Part shown: positions 27,599-36,187 of the stretch, piece after piece
Position numbering within the stretch: position 1 is the first letter of the stretch
Layout of the letters: each line of letters begins with the position of its first letter
Assembly: GCF_002764115.1 (NCBI RefSeq)
Contig: NZ_CP017940.1
Span: forward strand, 1,648,501 to 1,712,500
Source: Phyllobacterium zundukense
GTDB lineage: Bacteria > Pseudomonadota > Alphaproteobacteria > Rhizobiales > Rhizobiaceae
Length of the DNA: 64,000 bases
Direction: 5' to 3'
Notes under the pieces: model-generated
Databases searched by the model: none
Seen by the model: the letters and a program-made list of their open reading frames with translations, nothing else
Told to the model about the DNA's origin: nothing
Translations under genes and position numbers: made by a program

Positions 27599-28318
27599 TT
27601 AAACGTTGTGCGGATCAAAGCCCTCAAATGTGATCTGATCAACAAGCGCATCGCTCACTGCCTTGTCGGCAAGGCTTCTCACGGTCCACGAGATGACAGG
27701 CATGCCAAGCTTCGCGCGAACAAATTCGACAAAACGGTTTTCAAGGTGATGCACATTGTAGGATACGAAGTCGATTTTGTAGGCCAGCATCGAGAAATGT
27801 GCCTCCAGCTCCTCGTCGCGAAGGCCCTCGGCGGTCAAGCCAGCGGGTACACCGGGCGCGTCCTTGCCAAAAAGCCGGATCAAATGATGGTCGAAGGACA
27901 TGATCGCAGCGTGACCGTCATAGGTGGCGAGGTCATTGGCAACGGCTTTGACTAGCCCATCATCCCGGCCGGGAATTCCCTTCAACTCGATCACGATGGG
28001 GACGCGTCCGTCAATCAGCCTCAAGGACTCGGCTAGTGTCGGAACATGGTCCTGGGTACCACCGACGCGCAAAGCAGCGGCCTGTTTCGCAGTCAGCTCA
28101 TCAATATTGCCCTGTTGGCCGGTGACGCGGTCCAAAGTGCCGTCGTGAAATACAACGGCCTTGCCGTCAGCGGATAGATGCACATCGCATTCGATGGCGA
28201 AGCTGGCGCTTGCGGCCGCATCGAAGGCCGAAAGTGTATTCTCCCAGCGTTCCCTGTTCAGATCGTGCAGACCGCGATGCGCAATCGGAACGTTCTTCAA
28301 CCAGTCGATCGATGCCAT
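27599..28318 (-). CDS. ugpQ: Glycerophosphodiester phosphodiesterase
   Basis: A 239-residue TIM-barrel enzyme that hydrolyses glycerophosphodiesters to glycerol 3-phosphate and an alcohol. Catalytic motifs: AHRG near the start, ENTLSAF, then IECDVHLSADGKAVVFHD with the metal-binding and acid/base residues. No signal peptide is seen, so it is cytoplasmic. The ATG at 28318 lies 2 bp after the ridA stop; an upstream TTG would overlap ridA. No ugpBAEC transporter is adjacent, so the symbol refers to enzyme type only. Confidence 0.88.
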   Translation of the reverse strand: MASIDWLKNVPIAHRGLHDLNRERWENTLSAFDAAASASFAIECDVHLSADGKAVVFHDGTLDRVTGQQGNIDELTAKQAAALRVGGTQDHVPTLAESLRLIDGRVPIVIELKGIPGRDDGLVKAVANDLATYDGHAAIMSFDHHLIRLFGKDAPGVPAGLTAEGLRDEELEAHFSMLAYKIDFVSYNVHHLENRFVEFVRAKLGMPVISWTVRSLADKAVSDALVDQITFEGFDPHNV

Positions 28319-28320
28319 GA

Positions 28321-28785
28321 TCAACGAACCTCGATGATCGCTTCGACTTCTACCGGCGCGTTCAAGGGCAGGGCAGCGGTACCTACGGCAGAGCGTGCGT
28401 GACGGCCTGCGTCGCCAAGGACAGCGACGAGAAGGTCGGAAGCCCCATTGGCAACCAGATGCTGTTCCGTGAAATCCGGTTTCGAGGCGACAAAGACGGT
28501 GATTTTTATGATCCGCGCGATCTTTTCAAGGTCGCCCAGGGCTGTTTTTGCCTGCGCCAGAATATTGATCGCACATGCCCTTGCCGCCTCCTGACCTTTA
28601 GCAACGTCGAGGTCTGCGCCCAAGAGCCCCGTATGAATGAGCTTTCCGCCTGCTAGCGGCAACTGTCCGGATGTAAGAAGCAGCGACCCGGTCTGAGAAA
28701 AGGGAACATAATTCGCTGCCGGCGCTGCGGCGACGGGGAGCGTAATGCCGAGTTCCTGAAGGCGTGTTTCAATGGTATTGCTCAT
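28321..28785 (-). CDS. RidA family protein
   Basis: A 154-residue member of the RidA/YjgF family, of the longer subgroup with about 25 extra residues. It has SLLLTSGQLP near residue 34, the substrate-binding Arg in GRHARSAVGTAALP, and PVEVEAIIEV at the C-terminus. Canonical RidA deaminates reactive enamine/imine intermediates from PLP enzymes; the long subgroup's substrate is not settled. The ATG at 28785 gives the standard N-terminus MSNTIETRLQELG. It is the first gene of the minus-strand ridA-ugpQ group, divergent from EipB. Confidence 0.85.
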   Translation of the reverse strand: MSNTIETRLQELGITLPVAAAPAANYVPFSQTGSLLLTSGQLPLAGGKLIHTGLLGADLDVAKGQEAARACAINILAQAKTALGDLEKIARIIKITVFVASKPDFTEQHLVANGASDLLVAVLGDAGRHARSAVGTAALPLNAPVEVEAIIEVR

Positions 28786-28903
28786 GGGATTATTTTCCTT
28801 ATATTCGGAATCGCAAGCGATTGTGAAAGAAGTTGCGATTTTTGCCTCGCTTCCGCCAAGAGTTTTTTTAATATGCGCATTCGAATATTGGAGAATCTTG
28901 TCA

Positions 28904-29728
28904 ATGCGCGTTTTACCTGCCCTCGTTTTCAGCCTCGGTGCCTTGGGTCTGACTGGTTCAAACACGGCTTTCGCAGCTGGAACTGCGACTCTCGTTCCGC
29001 ACCGCGCTATCTATGATCTGAAACTCGACAGTGCGCAGGATAGCAGCGGCATTACGGGTCTGACAGGCCGAATGGTCTATGAATTCAACGGGTCGGATTG
29101 CGAAGGCTATACGACGAATTTCCGTTTCGTCACCCGCGTCGACATGGAAGAGCAGCCTCAGCGTGTCACCGACCAGCAAACGACGACGTTCGAATCGGGC
29201 GATGGCGGGAAGTTCCGTTTCGTGAACAAGACATTCGTTGATCAGAGCCTGACCAAGGAAGTGCGCGGTGACGCGGCCTTGTCGAAGGACAAGACAGAAA
29301 TATCGCTGACGAAGCCGGAAGCCACAAAGGAAAATCTTGAGTTGTCGCAGTTCCCGACGCGGCACATGCAGCAGTTGATCGAGAAAGCACTTGCCGGAGA
29401 AGTCTTTTACCAGACGAAATTGTTCGATGGTTCGGAAGACGCCGACAAGGTGATGGCGACGACTGTCATTATTGGCAAATCTGCGGTGTCCGACACCGAC
29501 GACGAGATCAAGAATATGGGTGCGCTGGCAAAGGAAAGCACCTGGCCGGTTTCAATCGCCTACTTTGACGAAAGCGAAAAGGCCGAGGGGCTTCCAAGCT
29601 ACCGGATCAATTTCAAGATGTATCGCAATGGCGTCACGCGCGATCTGAAAATGGATTACGGCGATTTCTCGATGACCGGCAAGCTTGTCAATCTGCAGCT
29701 TTTCGAAATGCCGAAATGCAAGAAATAA
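28904..29728 (+). CDS. eipB: Cell envelope integrity protein EipB (DUF1849)
   Basis: A 274-residue periplasmic protein with signal peptide (cleavage after AFA, about residue 24). It then has the EipB landmarks LVPHRAIYDLKL, GRMVYEFNGSDCEGY and the C-terminal LFEMPKCKK. C66 and C272 correspond to the pair that forms the disulfide in Brucella EipB, where a spiral beta barrel supports envelope integrity and interacts with TtpA. The ATG at 28904 is chosen because it begins the signal sequence; the open frame upstream has no coding character. Confidence 0.88.
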   Translation: MRVLPALVFSLGALGLTGSNTAFAAGTATLVPHRAIYDLKLDSAQDSSGITGLTGRMVYEFNGSDCEGYTTNFRFVTRVDMEEQPQRVTDQQTTTFESGDGGKFRFVNKTFVDQSLTKEVRGDAALSKDKTEISLTKPEATKENLELSQFPTRHMQQLIEKALAGEVFYQTKLFDGSEDADKVMATTVIIGKSAVSDTDDEIKNMGALAKESTWPVSIAYFDESEKAEGLPSYRINFKMYRNGVTRDLKMDYGDFSMTGKLVNLQLFEMPKCKK

Positions 29729-29839
29729 AGCCGATATCGATCGCGCGGCACTCAAAATCGTCTTTTATCGCCTGCGTACTTGCGTTTGCGACGATTATCC
29801 ATTAACAGCCGCAGCATTCCACACACGGGATTTGGGTTG

Positions 29840-29899
29840 ATATCGGGAGAAATCCGATATGGCCTCCGGTGGCGGGTTTCCCGCCTCTTCCCGTGGAGG
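29840..29899 (+). promoter_or_regulatory. Structured rpsB leader
   Basis: Two hairpins precede rpsB. The first is ATATCGG/CCGATAT (29840-29860). The second nests GGCGGG/CCCGCC (29871-29885) inside CCTCC/GGAGG (29863-29867 with 29895-29899). The outer arm pairs a Shine-Dalgarno-like GGAGG located 25 nt before the start codon; the probable working site AAGG is at 29911. Ribosomal protein S2 represses its own mRNA in other bacteria through leader structures, so autogenous control is a reasonable inference. Confidence 0.5.
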
Positions 29900-29924
29900 T
29901 TCAACCGGAAAAGGAAAATACTAG

Positions 29925-30719
29925 ATGGCATTGCCTGATTTCAGCATGCGTCAGCTCCTCGAAGCTGGCGTTCACTTCGGCCACCAGACACATCGCTGGA
30001 ACCCGAAAATGGCACCATATATTTATGGTTCCCGCAACAACATTCACATTCTTGATCTTGCCCAGACCTATCCGCTGTTGCATACAGCGCTGAAGAAGGT
30101 CTCGGACACTGTCGCTCGCGGCGGTCGCGTTCTTTTCGTCGGCACCAAGCGCCAGGCTTCGGACATCATTGCCGATGCTGCAACCCGCTCGGCCCAGTAT
30201 TACGTCAACGCCCGCTGGCTTGGCGGCATGATGACCAACTGGAAGACGATCTCGAATTCCATTCAGCGTCTGCGCAAGCTCGACGAACTTCTTTCCGGCG
30301 AAGCACAGGGCTTCACCAAGAAGGAGCGCCTGAACCTCGACCGCGAACGTGAGAAGCTCAATCGTGCCCTCGGCGGTATCAAGAACATGGGTTCGATTCC
30401 GGATCTCATCTTCATTATCGATACCAACAAGGAAGCAATCGCCATCCAGGAAGCCAAGCGTCTCGGTATTCCGGTTGTGGCTGTGATCGACTCCAACTGC
30501 GATCCGGACCAGATTGATTTCCCGATCCCAGGCAACGACGACGCTTCCCGCGCCATTTCGCTGTATTGCGATCTGGTTGCCAAGGCAGCCCTCGATGGCA
30601 TCCTGCGTCAGCAGGGCTCGCTGGGCGTCGATATCGGTGCGCAGGAAGAAGCTCCTGCGGAACCAGCACTCGAAGCTCCGGCCGAGGCTCCTGCACAGGA
30701 AGGTGAAGCCTCCGCTTGA
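29925..30719 (+). CDS. rpsB: 30S ribosomal protein S2
   Basis: A 264-residue S2 protein: [20 protein letters not shown] at the N-terminus, [17 protein letters not shown] and [13 protein letters not shown] near the C-terminus. An Ala/Glu/Pro-rich tail follows residue 240, typical of alphaproteobacterial S2. It assembles late into the small subunit and is needed for S1 binding. It heads the rpsB-tsf-pyrH-frr block and has a structured leader. Confidence 0.97.
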   Translation: MALPDFSMRQLLEAGVHFGHQTHRWNPKMAPYIYGSRNNIHILDLAQTYPLLHTALKKVSDTVARGGRVLFVGTKRQASDIIADAATRSAQYYVNARWLGGMMTNWKTISNSIQRLRKLDELLSGEAQGFTKKERLNLDREREKLNRALGGIKNMGSIPDLIFIIDTNKEAIAIQEAKRLGIPVVAVIDSNCDPDQIDFPIPGNDDASRAISLYCDLVAKAALDGILRQQGSLGVDIGAQEEAPAEPALEAPAEAPAQEGEASA

Positions 30720-30728
30720 GGCTTCATA

Positions 30729-30747
30729 CACCCGTCTTAATCGGGTG
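30729..30747 (+). other. Intercistronic hairpin after rpsB
   Basis: CACCCG and CGGGTG pair around a 7-nt loop, followed by ATTAAAAA rather than a T tract. It may act as a partial terminator or an RNA stability element between rpsB and tsf. Confidence 0.45.
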
Positions 30748-30788
30748 ATTAAAAACACAATGATTGGCGCATGACGCGCCGCAAAGTT

Positions 30789-30813
30789 GGCATGCTGGTA
30801 TCCCCAGTATGCC
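30789..30813 (+). other. Hairpin in the tsf 5' region
   Basis: GGCATGCTGG pairs with CCAGTATGCC (10 bp with one G-U pair) around a 5-nt loop, 25 nt upstream of the tsf start. It may tune tsf translation relative to rpsB. Confidence 0.5.
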
Positions 30814-30837
30814 TTCGCTTTGAGAAGAGGCGACACA

Positions 30838-31761
30838 ATGAGCATTTCTGCATCACAGGTAAAAGAACTTCGCGAAATCAGCGGCGCTGGCATGATGGAT
30901 TGCAAGACAGCCCTGACTGAAACCAACGGCGATATGGAAGCGGCTGTTGATTGGCTGCGTGCCAAGGGTATTTCAAAGGCTGACAAGAAGGCAGGTCGCA
31001 CGGCGGCCGAAGGTCTTGTTGGCGTTGCGTCGAACGGCAAGAAGGCCGTCGTTGTCGAAGTGAATTCCGAGACCGACTTCGTTGCCCGCAACGACGCGTT
31101 CCAGGACATCGTTCGCAATGTTGCAAACATAGCGCTCACCACTGATGGTTCTACGGCTGCCGTAAGTGCTGCGACCTATCCTTCGACCGGCAAGTCGGTT
31201 GTCGATACCATCAAGGACGCCGTTGGTACAATTGGTGAAAACCTTTCGTTCCGCCGTTCGGCTGCACTGGCTGTCAGCCAGGGTGTTGTGGCTACCTATA
31301 TCCATAACGGCGTTTCCGACGGTCTCGGCAAGCTCGGCGTTTTGGTAGCGGTCGAAACTGCTGGTGACGCTGATGCTGCGCAAGCGTTTGGCCGTCAGGT
31401 GGCGATGCATGTTGCTGCGACCAACCCGCTCGCACTGACCGCTGCCGAAGTCGATCCAGCTGCCGCTGACCGTGAAAAGGCAATTTTTGCTGATCAGGCA
31501 CGTCAGTCCGGCAAGCCAGAAAACATCATCGAAAAGATGGTCGAAGGCCGCATGCGCAAGTTCTATGAGGAAGTTGTGCTTCTCTCGCAGGCTTTCGTCA
31601 TCAATCCTGACCTGACTGTCGAAGCTGCTCTCAAGGACGCAGAAAAGACGATTGGTGCACCAGCAAAGATTACGGCATTTGTCCGTTTCGCTCTGGGCGA
31701 AGGCATTGAGAAGGAAGAAACTGACTTCGCAGCGGAAGTCGCTGCAGCTGTGAAGAAATAA
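30838..31761 (+). CDS. tsf: Elongation factor Ts
   Basis: A 307-residue guanine-nucleotide exchange factor for EF-Tu. The N-terminal UBA-like domain has [16 protein letters not shown], and the TDFVARND motif (near residue 80) inserts into the EF-Tu nucleotide site. Two core subdomains and the C-terminal module follow. The ATG at 30838 is the standard start; the open frame upstream belongs to the leader hairpin region. Co-transcription with rpsB is conserved across bacteria. Confidence 0.97.
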   Translation: MSISASQVKELREISGAGMMDCKTALTETNGDMEAAVDWLRAKGISKADKKAGRTAAEGLVGVASNGKKAVVVEVNSETDFVARNDAFQDIVRNVANIALTTDGSTAAVSAATYPSTGKSVVDTIKDAVGTIGENLSFRRSAALAVSQGVVATYIHNGVSDGLGKLGVLVAVETAGDADAAQAFGRQVAMHVAATNPLALTAAEVDPAAADREKAIFADQARQSGKPENIIEKMVEGRMRKFYEEVVLLSQAFVINPDLTVEAALKDAEKTIGAPAKITAFVRFALGEGIEKEETDFAAEVAAAVKK

Positions 31762-31781
31762 TCTTTACGCGACTGAAATCA

Positions 31782-31811
31782 AAGGGCATCGCGTGACAAC
31801 GCGGTGCCCTT
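31782..31811 (+). other. Hairpin between tsf and pyrH
   Basis: AAGGGCATCGCG pairs with CGCGGTGCCCTT (12 bp, one G-U) around a 6-nt loop, 20 bp after the tsf stop. There is no T tract after it, so complete termination is unlikely; attenuation or mRNA 3'-end protection fits better. Confidence 0.5.
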
Positions 31812-31850
31812 CGTGTATCCGGAATTTGCAACGACTCTGAAGGAGCTTCC

Positions 31851-32573
31851 ATGGCTGGTTCGGCTGTTTACAAACGCGTTCTGCTCAAGGCCTCCGGTGA
31901 AGCTCTCATGGGCGATCAGGGCTTCGGTATTGATGTGGCTGTTGCCGATCGCATTGCCAGCGATATTGCAGAAGCGCGGGCGCTAGGCGTAGAGGTTGGC
32001 GTCGTCATTGGCGGCGGCAATATTTTCCGTGGTGTCGCCGTTGCATCCAAAGGCGGGGACCGTGTGACCGGCGATCATATGGGCATGCTCGCCACTGTCA
32101 TCAATTCACTGGCGCTGCGCACATCCCTCGTGAAGATCGGCATCGACACTGTCGTTCTGTCAGCCGTTGCCATGCCTGAATTCTGCGAAACATTTTCGCA
32201 GCGGCTAGCGACCGCTTACATGGACATGGGCAAGGTCGTGATCTTTGCGGGTGGTACCGGCAATCCGTTCTTCACCACAGATTCGGCCGCAGCGCTGCGT
32301 GCGGCGGAGATCGGTGCTGACGCTCTCTTCAAGGGAACCCAGGTGGATGGTATTTACTCCGCTGATCCCAAAAAAGATCCGAATGCCGTACGATTTGACC
32401 ATCTGAGCCACAAAGATGTGCTTGATCGCGGGCTCGCCGTGATGGATACAACTGCTGTTGCTCTTGCACGTGAGAACAATATCCCAATAATCGTCTATTC
32501 AATCCACGAAAAAGGTGGTTTTGCGGAAGTTCTGCAGGGTAGAGGACGGGCAACGGTCGTTTCGGACAGTTGA
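31851..32573 (+). CDS. pyrH: UMP kinase
   Basis: A 240-residue hexameric bacterial UMP kinase that makes UDP from UMP. Signature segments: YKRVLLKASGEALMG, VIGGGNIFRG, VIFAGGTGNPFFTTDSAAALRA split across two strands, and GTQVDGIYSADPKK. AAGGAGC lies 4 nt before the ATG. It sits between tsf and frr as in most alphaproteobacteria. Confidence 0.97.
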   Translation: MAGSAVYKRVLLKASGEALMGDQGFGIDVAVADRIASDIAEARALGVEVGVVIGGGNIFRGVAVASKGGDRVTGDHMGMLATVINSLALRTSLVKIGIDTVVLSAVAMPEFCETFSQRLATAYMDMGKVVIFAGGTGNPFFTTDSAAALRAAEIGADALFKGTQVDGIYSADPKKDPNAVRFDHLSHKDVLDRGLAVMDTTAVALARENNIPIIVYSIHEKGGFAEVLQGRGRATVVSDS

Positions 32574-32618
32574 TCGGTCCTTCCCGGCGATGCCGCCAGG
32601 AATAAAGGAGCATTGAGT

Positions 32619-33179
32619 ATGAGTGACGCACTCGATTTGAATGACCTGAAGCGCCGCATGGATGGTGCCATACAGGCATTGAGGCACGATCTGAATGGGC
32701 TGCGCACCGGCCGCGCATCCGCGAGCCTGCTGGAGCCGATTACGGTTGAAGCCTACGGTTCGCAGATGCCGCTCAACCAGGTTGCCAATATTACGGTACC
32801 CGAATCGCGCATGCTTGCTGTATCGGTCTGGGATAAATCCATGGTCGGCAAGGTAGAACGCGCAATCCGCGAATCCGGCTTGGGTCTCAATCCGATCACT
32901 GATGGCAACAATCTGCGCATTCCCTTGCCAGAGCTGAACGAACAGCGTCGCAAGGAGCTGGTCAAGATTGCCCACCAATATGTCGAGCAGGCGAAAGTTG
33001 CTGCACGCCACGTTCGTCGCGACGGCATGGATGAGCTGAAAAAGCTCGAGAAGGATGGCGATATCAGCCAGGACGATAACCGTGTTCTGTCCGAAAAGGT
33101 GCAGAAGCTGACCGACGACACCATTTCCGAGATGGATAAGGTTGTTGCCGCCAAAGAAGCGGAAATCATGCAGGTCTAA
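32619..33179 (+). CDS. frr: Ribosome recycling factor
   Basis: A 186-residue protein of the exact usual length. It has [20 protein letters not shown] and [14 protein letters not shown] in domain I, and [19 protein letters not shown] near 110 with the conserved Arg cluster. It splits post-termination ribosomes together with EF-G. The ATG at 32619 follows AAAGGAG (32604-32610) at 8 nt; the in-frame TTG at 32613 is too close to it. Confidence 0.97.
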   Translation: MSDALDLNDLKRRMDGAIQALRHDLNGLRTGRASASLLEPITVEAYGSQMPLNQVANITVPESRMLAVSVWDKSMVGKVERAIRESGLGLNPITDGNNLRIPLPELNEQRRKELVKIAHQYVEQAKVAARHVRRDGMDELKKLEKDGDISQDDNRVLSEKVQKLTDDTISEMDKVVAAKEAEIMQV

Positions 33180-33220
33180 GGCTAGAGATTAGCCAATTCT
33201 TTCACTGGAGGTCTAAGCCC

Positions 33221-33940
33221 ATGTCCAATCCGCGCCACATTGCCATCATCATGGATGGAAATGGCCGTTGGGCAAAGGCGAGGGGGCTACCGCGTACCGC
33301 CGGTCACAAAGCGGGCGTCGAAGCGCTGCGCGAGACGATCCGCGCGGCCGGCAAGATGGGTATCCCATTTCTGACGCTGTTTGCCTTTTCATCGGAGAAT
33401 TGGTCGCGCCCGCGCTCGGAAGTCTCGGATCTGATGGGATTGCTGAAGCTGTTTATCCGGCGCGATCTCGCGGATCTGCATCGTGAGAATGTTCGGGTGC
33501 GAATCATTGGCGAACGGGAAGGTCTGGCTAAAGATATTCGCGGGCTTCTTGATGAAGCCGAAACACTGACCAAGGCGAACGCCGGCCTCACTCTGGTCAT
33601 CGCCTTCAATTACGGTTCGCGCAATGAGATCACGCGAGCGGTACAGCGCTTGGTCACGGATGTCACATCCGGTGTTCTTACCCGCGAGGATATTACGCCC
33701 GAGGCTATTTCGGCGCGGCTCGATACGGCGGACATTCCGGATCCGGACATGATCATCCGCACCAGTGGCGAAATGCGGCTTTCGAATTTTCTCCTCTGGC
33801 AAGCAGCCTATTCGGAATTCATGTTCTTGCCATGCTATTGGCCGGATTTCCGCCCATCGCATCTGGTGGAGGCGATCGAGACATTCCAGATGCGCGAGCG
33901 CCGCTTTGGCGGCGTGACAGCGCAGGAAATCGCCCTGTGA
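33221..33940 (+). CDS. uppS: Undecaprenyl diphosphate synthase (cis-prenyltransferase)
   Basis: A 239-residue Upp[21 protein letters not shown] carries the catalytic Asp; SSENWSRP, the GGRSE-like [16 protein letters not shown] and the FLPCYWPDF segment complete the active site. It extends farnesyl diphosphate with isopentenyl units to the C55 lipid carrier of peptidoglycan and O-antigen. GGAGG sits 10 nt upstream. The stop overlaps cdsA by 4 nt. Confidence 0.96.
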   Translation: MSNPRHIAIIMDGNGRWAKARGLPRTAGHKAGVEALRETIRAAGKMGIPFLTLFAFSSENWSRPRSEVSDLMGLLKLFIRRDLADLHRENVRVRIIGEREGLAKDIRGLLDEAETLTKANAGLTLVIAFNYGSRNEITRAVQRLVTDVTSGVLTREDITPEAISARLDTADIPDPDMIIRTSGEMRLSNFLLWQAAYSEFMFLPCYWPDFRPSHLVEAIETFQMRERRFGGVTAQEIAL

Positions 33941-34758
33941 CCTTTATCGAACTATCGAATCTGCAGAAACGCATTCTCAGCGCGATTGTTCTCATAGCCA
34001 TTGCAATCGCCCTTACATGGATCGGCGGATTCGCGTTCGGAATTCTGGCCTCTGCCATAGGCCTCAGTGTGTCCTATGAATGGCAACTCATCACAGCGGC
34101 CCGGTCGACACCATTGACGCGCGGCTTGGCTTGGGCAAGCCTCATCCTGGTGTTGGGCGTGCTCCTCTTGACCCAGCATGTTTTGCTGATGATCGGTCTT
34201 CTGTTCGCCGGTGCAGCGCTCGTGGCAGTGCTTGGCGGCCGAGAATCAGGCTACTGGCCAGCTTTTGGCTTGATTTATTCCGGGTTTCCATCCATCGCAT
34301 TGACACTTTTGCGTGGCGATACGGGCGACGGCTTTGCAGCAATCCTGTTCCTCTTCGCAGTTGTCTGGGCAACAGACATTTTTGCCTATTTCAACGGACG
34401 CGCGCTTGGCGGACCAAAATTGGCACCGCGCTTTTCGCCCAACAAGACCTGGTCGGGAGCGCTTGGTGGGGCAGCAGCCGGTGTAGCGGCCGGTGTAATC
34501 TTTGCGGCCTTTATTGCACCGGCTGGTGGCGTTCCCATTCCGATGATCGCGCTTCTCCTGTCGATCATCGCGCAGATTGGCGATCTCGGCGAATCCTGGG
34601 TGAAGCGGAAATTCGGCGTAAAAGACTCCAGCCACCTCATTCCCGGTCACGGTGGCGTGATGGACCGGGTCGATGGACTTGTAGCTGCTGCAGCATTGCT
34701 ATACGTCATCGGAGCAATTCTGGTGACACCGGAAGCGCCTTACGACATTCTTTTCTAG
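33937..34758 (+). CDS. cdsA: Phosphatidate cytidylyltransferase
   Basis: A 273-residue membrane enzyme making CDP-diacylglycerol from phosphatidic acid and CTP. The CdsA signature is at the C-terminus: [12 protein letters not shown] and [19 protein letters not shown]. About seven to eight helices are visible. The start is the GTG at 33937 overlapping the uppS stop (GTGA), which gives [14 protein letters not shown]. In many alphaproteobacteria dxr follows cdsA; here rseP follows directly. Confidence 0.93.
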   Translation: MTFIELSNLQKRILSAIVLIAIAIALTWIGGFAFGILASAIGLSVSYEWQLITAARSTPLTRGLAWASLILVLGVLLLTQHVLLMIGLLFAGAALVAVLGGRESGYWPAFGLIYSGFPSIALTLLRGDTGDGFAAILFLFAVVWATDIFAYFNGRALGGPKLAPRFSPNKTWSGALGGAAAGVAAGVIFAAFIAPAGGVPIPMIALLLSIIAQIGDLGESWVKRKFGVKDSSHLIPGHGGVMDRVDGLVAAAALLYVIGAILVTPEAPYDILF

Positions 34759-34817
34759 ATGGCTGAGCTTCCTGGGCCCGATCGGGTCGTTCGATTGTTG
34801 CAGGCCCGGAGGATAAT

Positions 34818-35957
34818 TTGACGGATATGCTGCAGACTCTCTTTGGTACCCAAAGCGTGTTGATTGGAACGGTATTGCCATTCCTGATAGTTCTGACCGT
34901 CGTGGTGTTCGTCCACGAGATGGGGCACTATCTCGTTGGGCGTTGGTGCGGCATAGGCGTCAAGGCATTCTCCGTTGGGTTCGGTCCAGAACTCATCGGA
35001 TTCAACGATCGGAGCGGTACTCGCTGGAAGCTTTCCGCGATTCCGCTTGGCGGCTACGTCAAGTTCGCCGGCGATGAGAGCGTGACAAGTTCTACTGCAT
35101 CCCCAACCGAAGCGATGAGCGCGGAAGAGCGCGCAGTTGCGTTCCATACACAACCCGTCTGGAAACGCGCGGCGACGGTCTTTGCAGGTCCGGCATTCAA
35201 CATATTGCTGACGATTGTTATCTTCTCGGTGTTCTTTGCTCTCTACGGCAAAATGGTGGCTGACCCTATGGTTGCCGAAGTTCGCCCAGGTGGTCCGGCT
35301 GCCGCCGCTGGTTTTCAACCGGGCGATCGCTTTATCCGGGTCAATGGCGACAGGGTCGAAACTTTTTCTGATGTCCAGCGGATCGTTTCGTCGCGAGCAG
35401 GTGATTCCCTGGATTTCATTGTTGAACGCAATGGACAGGAAGTGCGCCTTACTGCCACCCCCGAACTGACCGAGCAGAAGGACCCGCTTGGAAACACAAT
35501 CAAGATTGCCGTGATCGGTGTTGTCAACAACCAGGAGTTGGGCAATTTCCGCCGCATTGAATATGGACCGATCGAATCAGTCACCCAGGCGGTACGCGAA
35601 AGCGGCTTCATCATCGCCCGTACAGGGCAGTTCTTTAGCCGGTTTTTTGCGGGCCGTGAGGACAAATGCCAATTGGGCGGCCCGGTCAAGATCGCGACAA
35701 TGGCGGGACAGGCGGCAAGTCAGGGTATCGATTGGTTGATACAGCTAACCGCGATGCTTTCCATTGGCATTGGTTTGCTCAATCTCTTTCCCTTGCCGCC
35801 GCTCGATGGGGGGCACTTGATCTTTTATGCGGCGGAAGCGGTCATCGGCAGGCCCGTCAAACCGGCCGTTCAGGAGATTTTCTTCCGTTTGGGGTTCTTG
35901 CTGGTGTTGGGCTTCATGGGTTTTGTCATCTTTAACGACCTTTTTGCCTGCAGGTGA
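34818..35957 (+). CDS. rseP: Site-2 intramembrane zinc metalloprotease RseP
   Basis: A 379-residue M50 protease. The HExxH zinc motif (His33, Glu34, His37) lies in the first helix, a PDZ domain covers about 150-230 (PAAAAGFQPGDRFIRVNG), and NLFPLPPLDGGHL near the C-terminus supplies the third zinc ligand. RseP cleaves anti-sigma factors and remnant signal peptides in the inner membrane. The TTG at 34818 is preferred because GGAGG lies 6 nt upstream; an ATG at 34827 is the alternative. Confidence 0.94.
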   Translation: MTDMLQTLFGTQSVLIGTVLPFLIVLTVVVFVHEMGHYLVGRWCGIGVKAFSVGFGPELIGFNDRSGTRWKLSAIPLGGYVKFAGDESVTSSTASPTEAMSAEERAVAFHTQPVWKRAATVFAGPAFNILLTIVIFSVFFALYGKMVADPMVAEVRPGGPAAAAGFQPGDRFIRVNGDRVETFSDVQRIVSSRAGDSLDFIVERNGQEVRLTATPELTEQKDPLGNTIKIAVIGVVNNQELGNFRRIEYGPIESVTQAVRESGFIIARTGQFFSRFFAGREDKCQLGGPVKIATMAGQAASQGIDWLIQLTAMLSIGIGLLNLFPLPPLDGGHLIFYAAEAVIGRPVKPAVQEIFFRLGFLLVLGFMGFVIFNDLFACR

Positions 35958-36035
35958 GAAAAACTTAAACATTAATGAAAATTAGAGGCTTGGGCTGGCA
36001 AAGCGACATGATCTGTTTACTATAAGCCCCGAATG

Positions 36036-36059
36036 GCGTGGCATGGATGCCACGCTTTT
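36036..36059 (+). terminator. Terminator-like hairpin between rseP and bamA
   Basis: GCGTGGCAT pairs with ATGCCACGC across a GG loop and is followed by TTTT. It lies in the 230-bp gap between rseP and bamA, so bamA probably also has its own promoter downstream or overlapping. The rest of the gap shows no other clear feature. Confidence 0.6.
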
Positions 36060-36187
36060 GTGTGAAGTAAACAGTTTTTAACCGTAAGCCTTGCGTGTAT
36101 GTAAAAACCGGCTATGACGGTGTGCGAGTAATTGCAAAGTCCGGGATCTCGCCCGGGGACAACGAGAAACGAAGGTTCAGAAGGCCT

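Noticed and set aside
36095..36187. 31-codon upstream extension of bamA from GTG
   Set aside because: It would put a charged stretch before the signal peptide; the ATG at 36188 gives a normal export signal.
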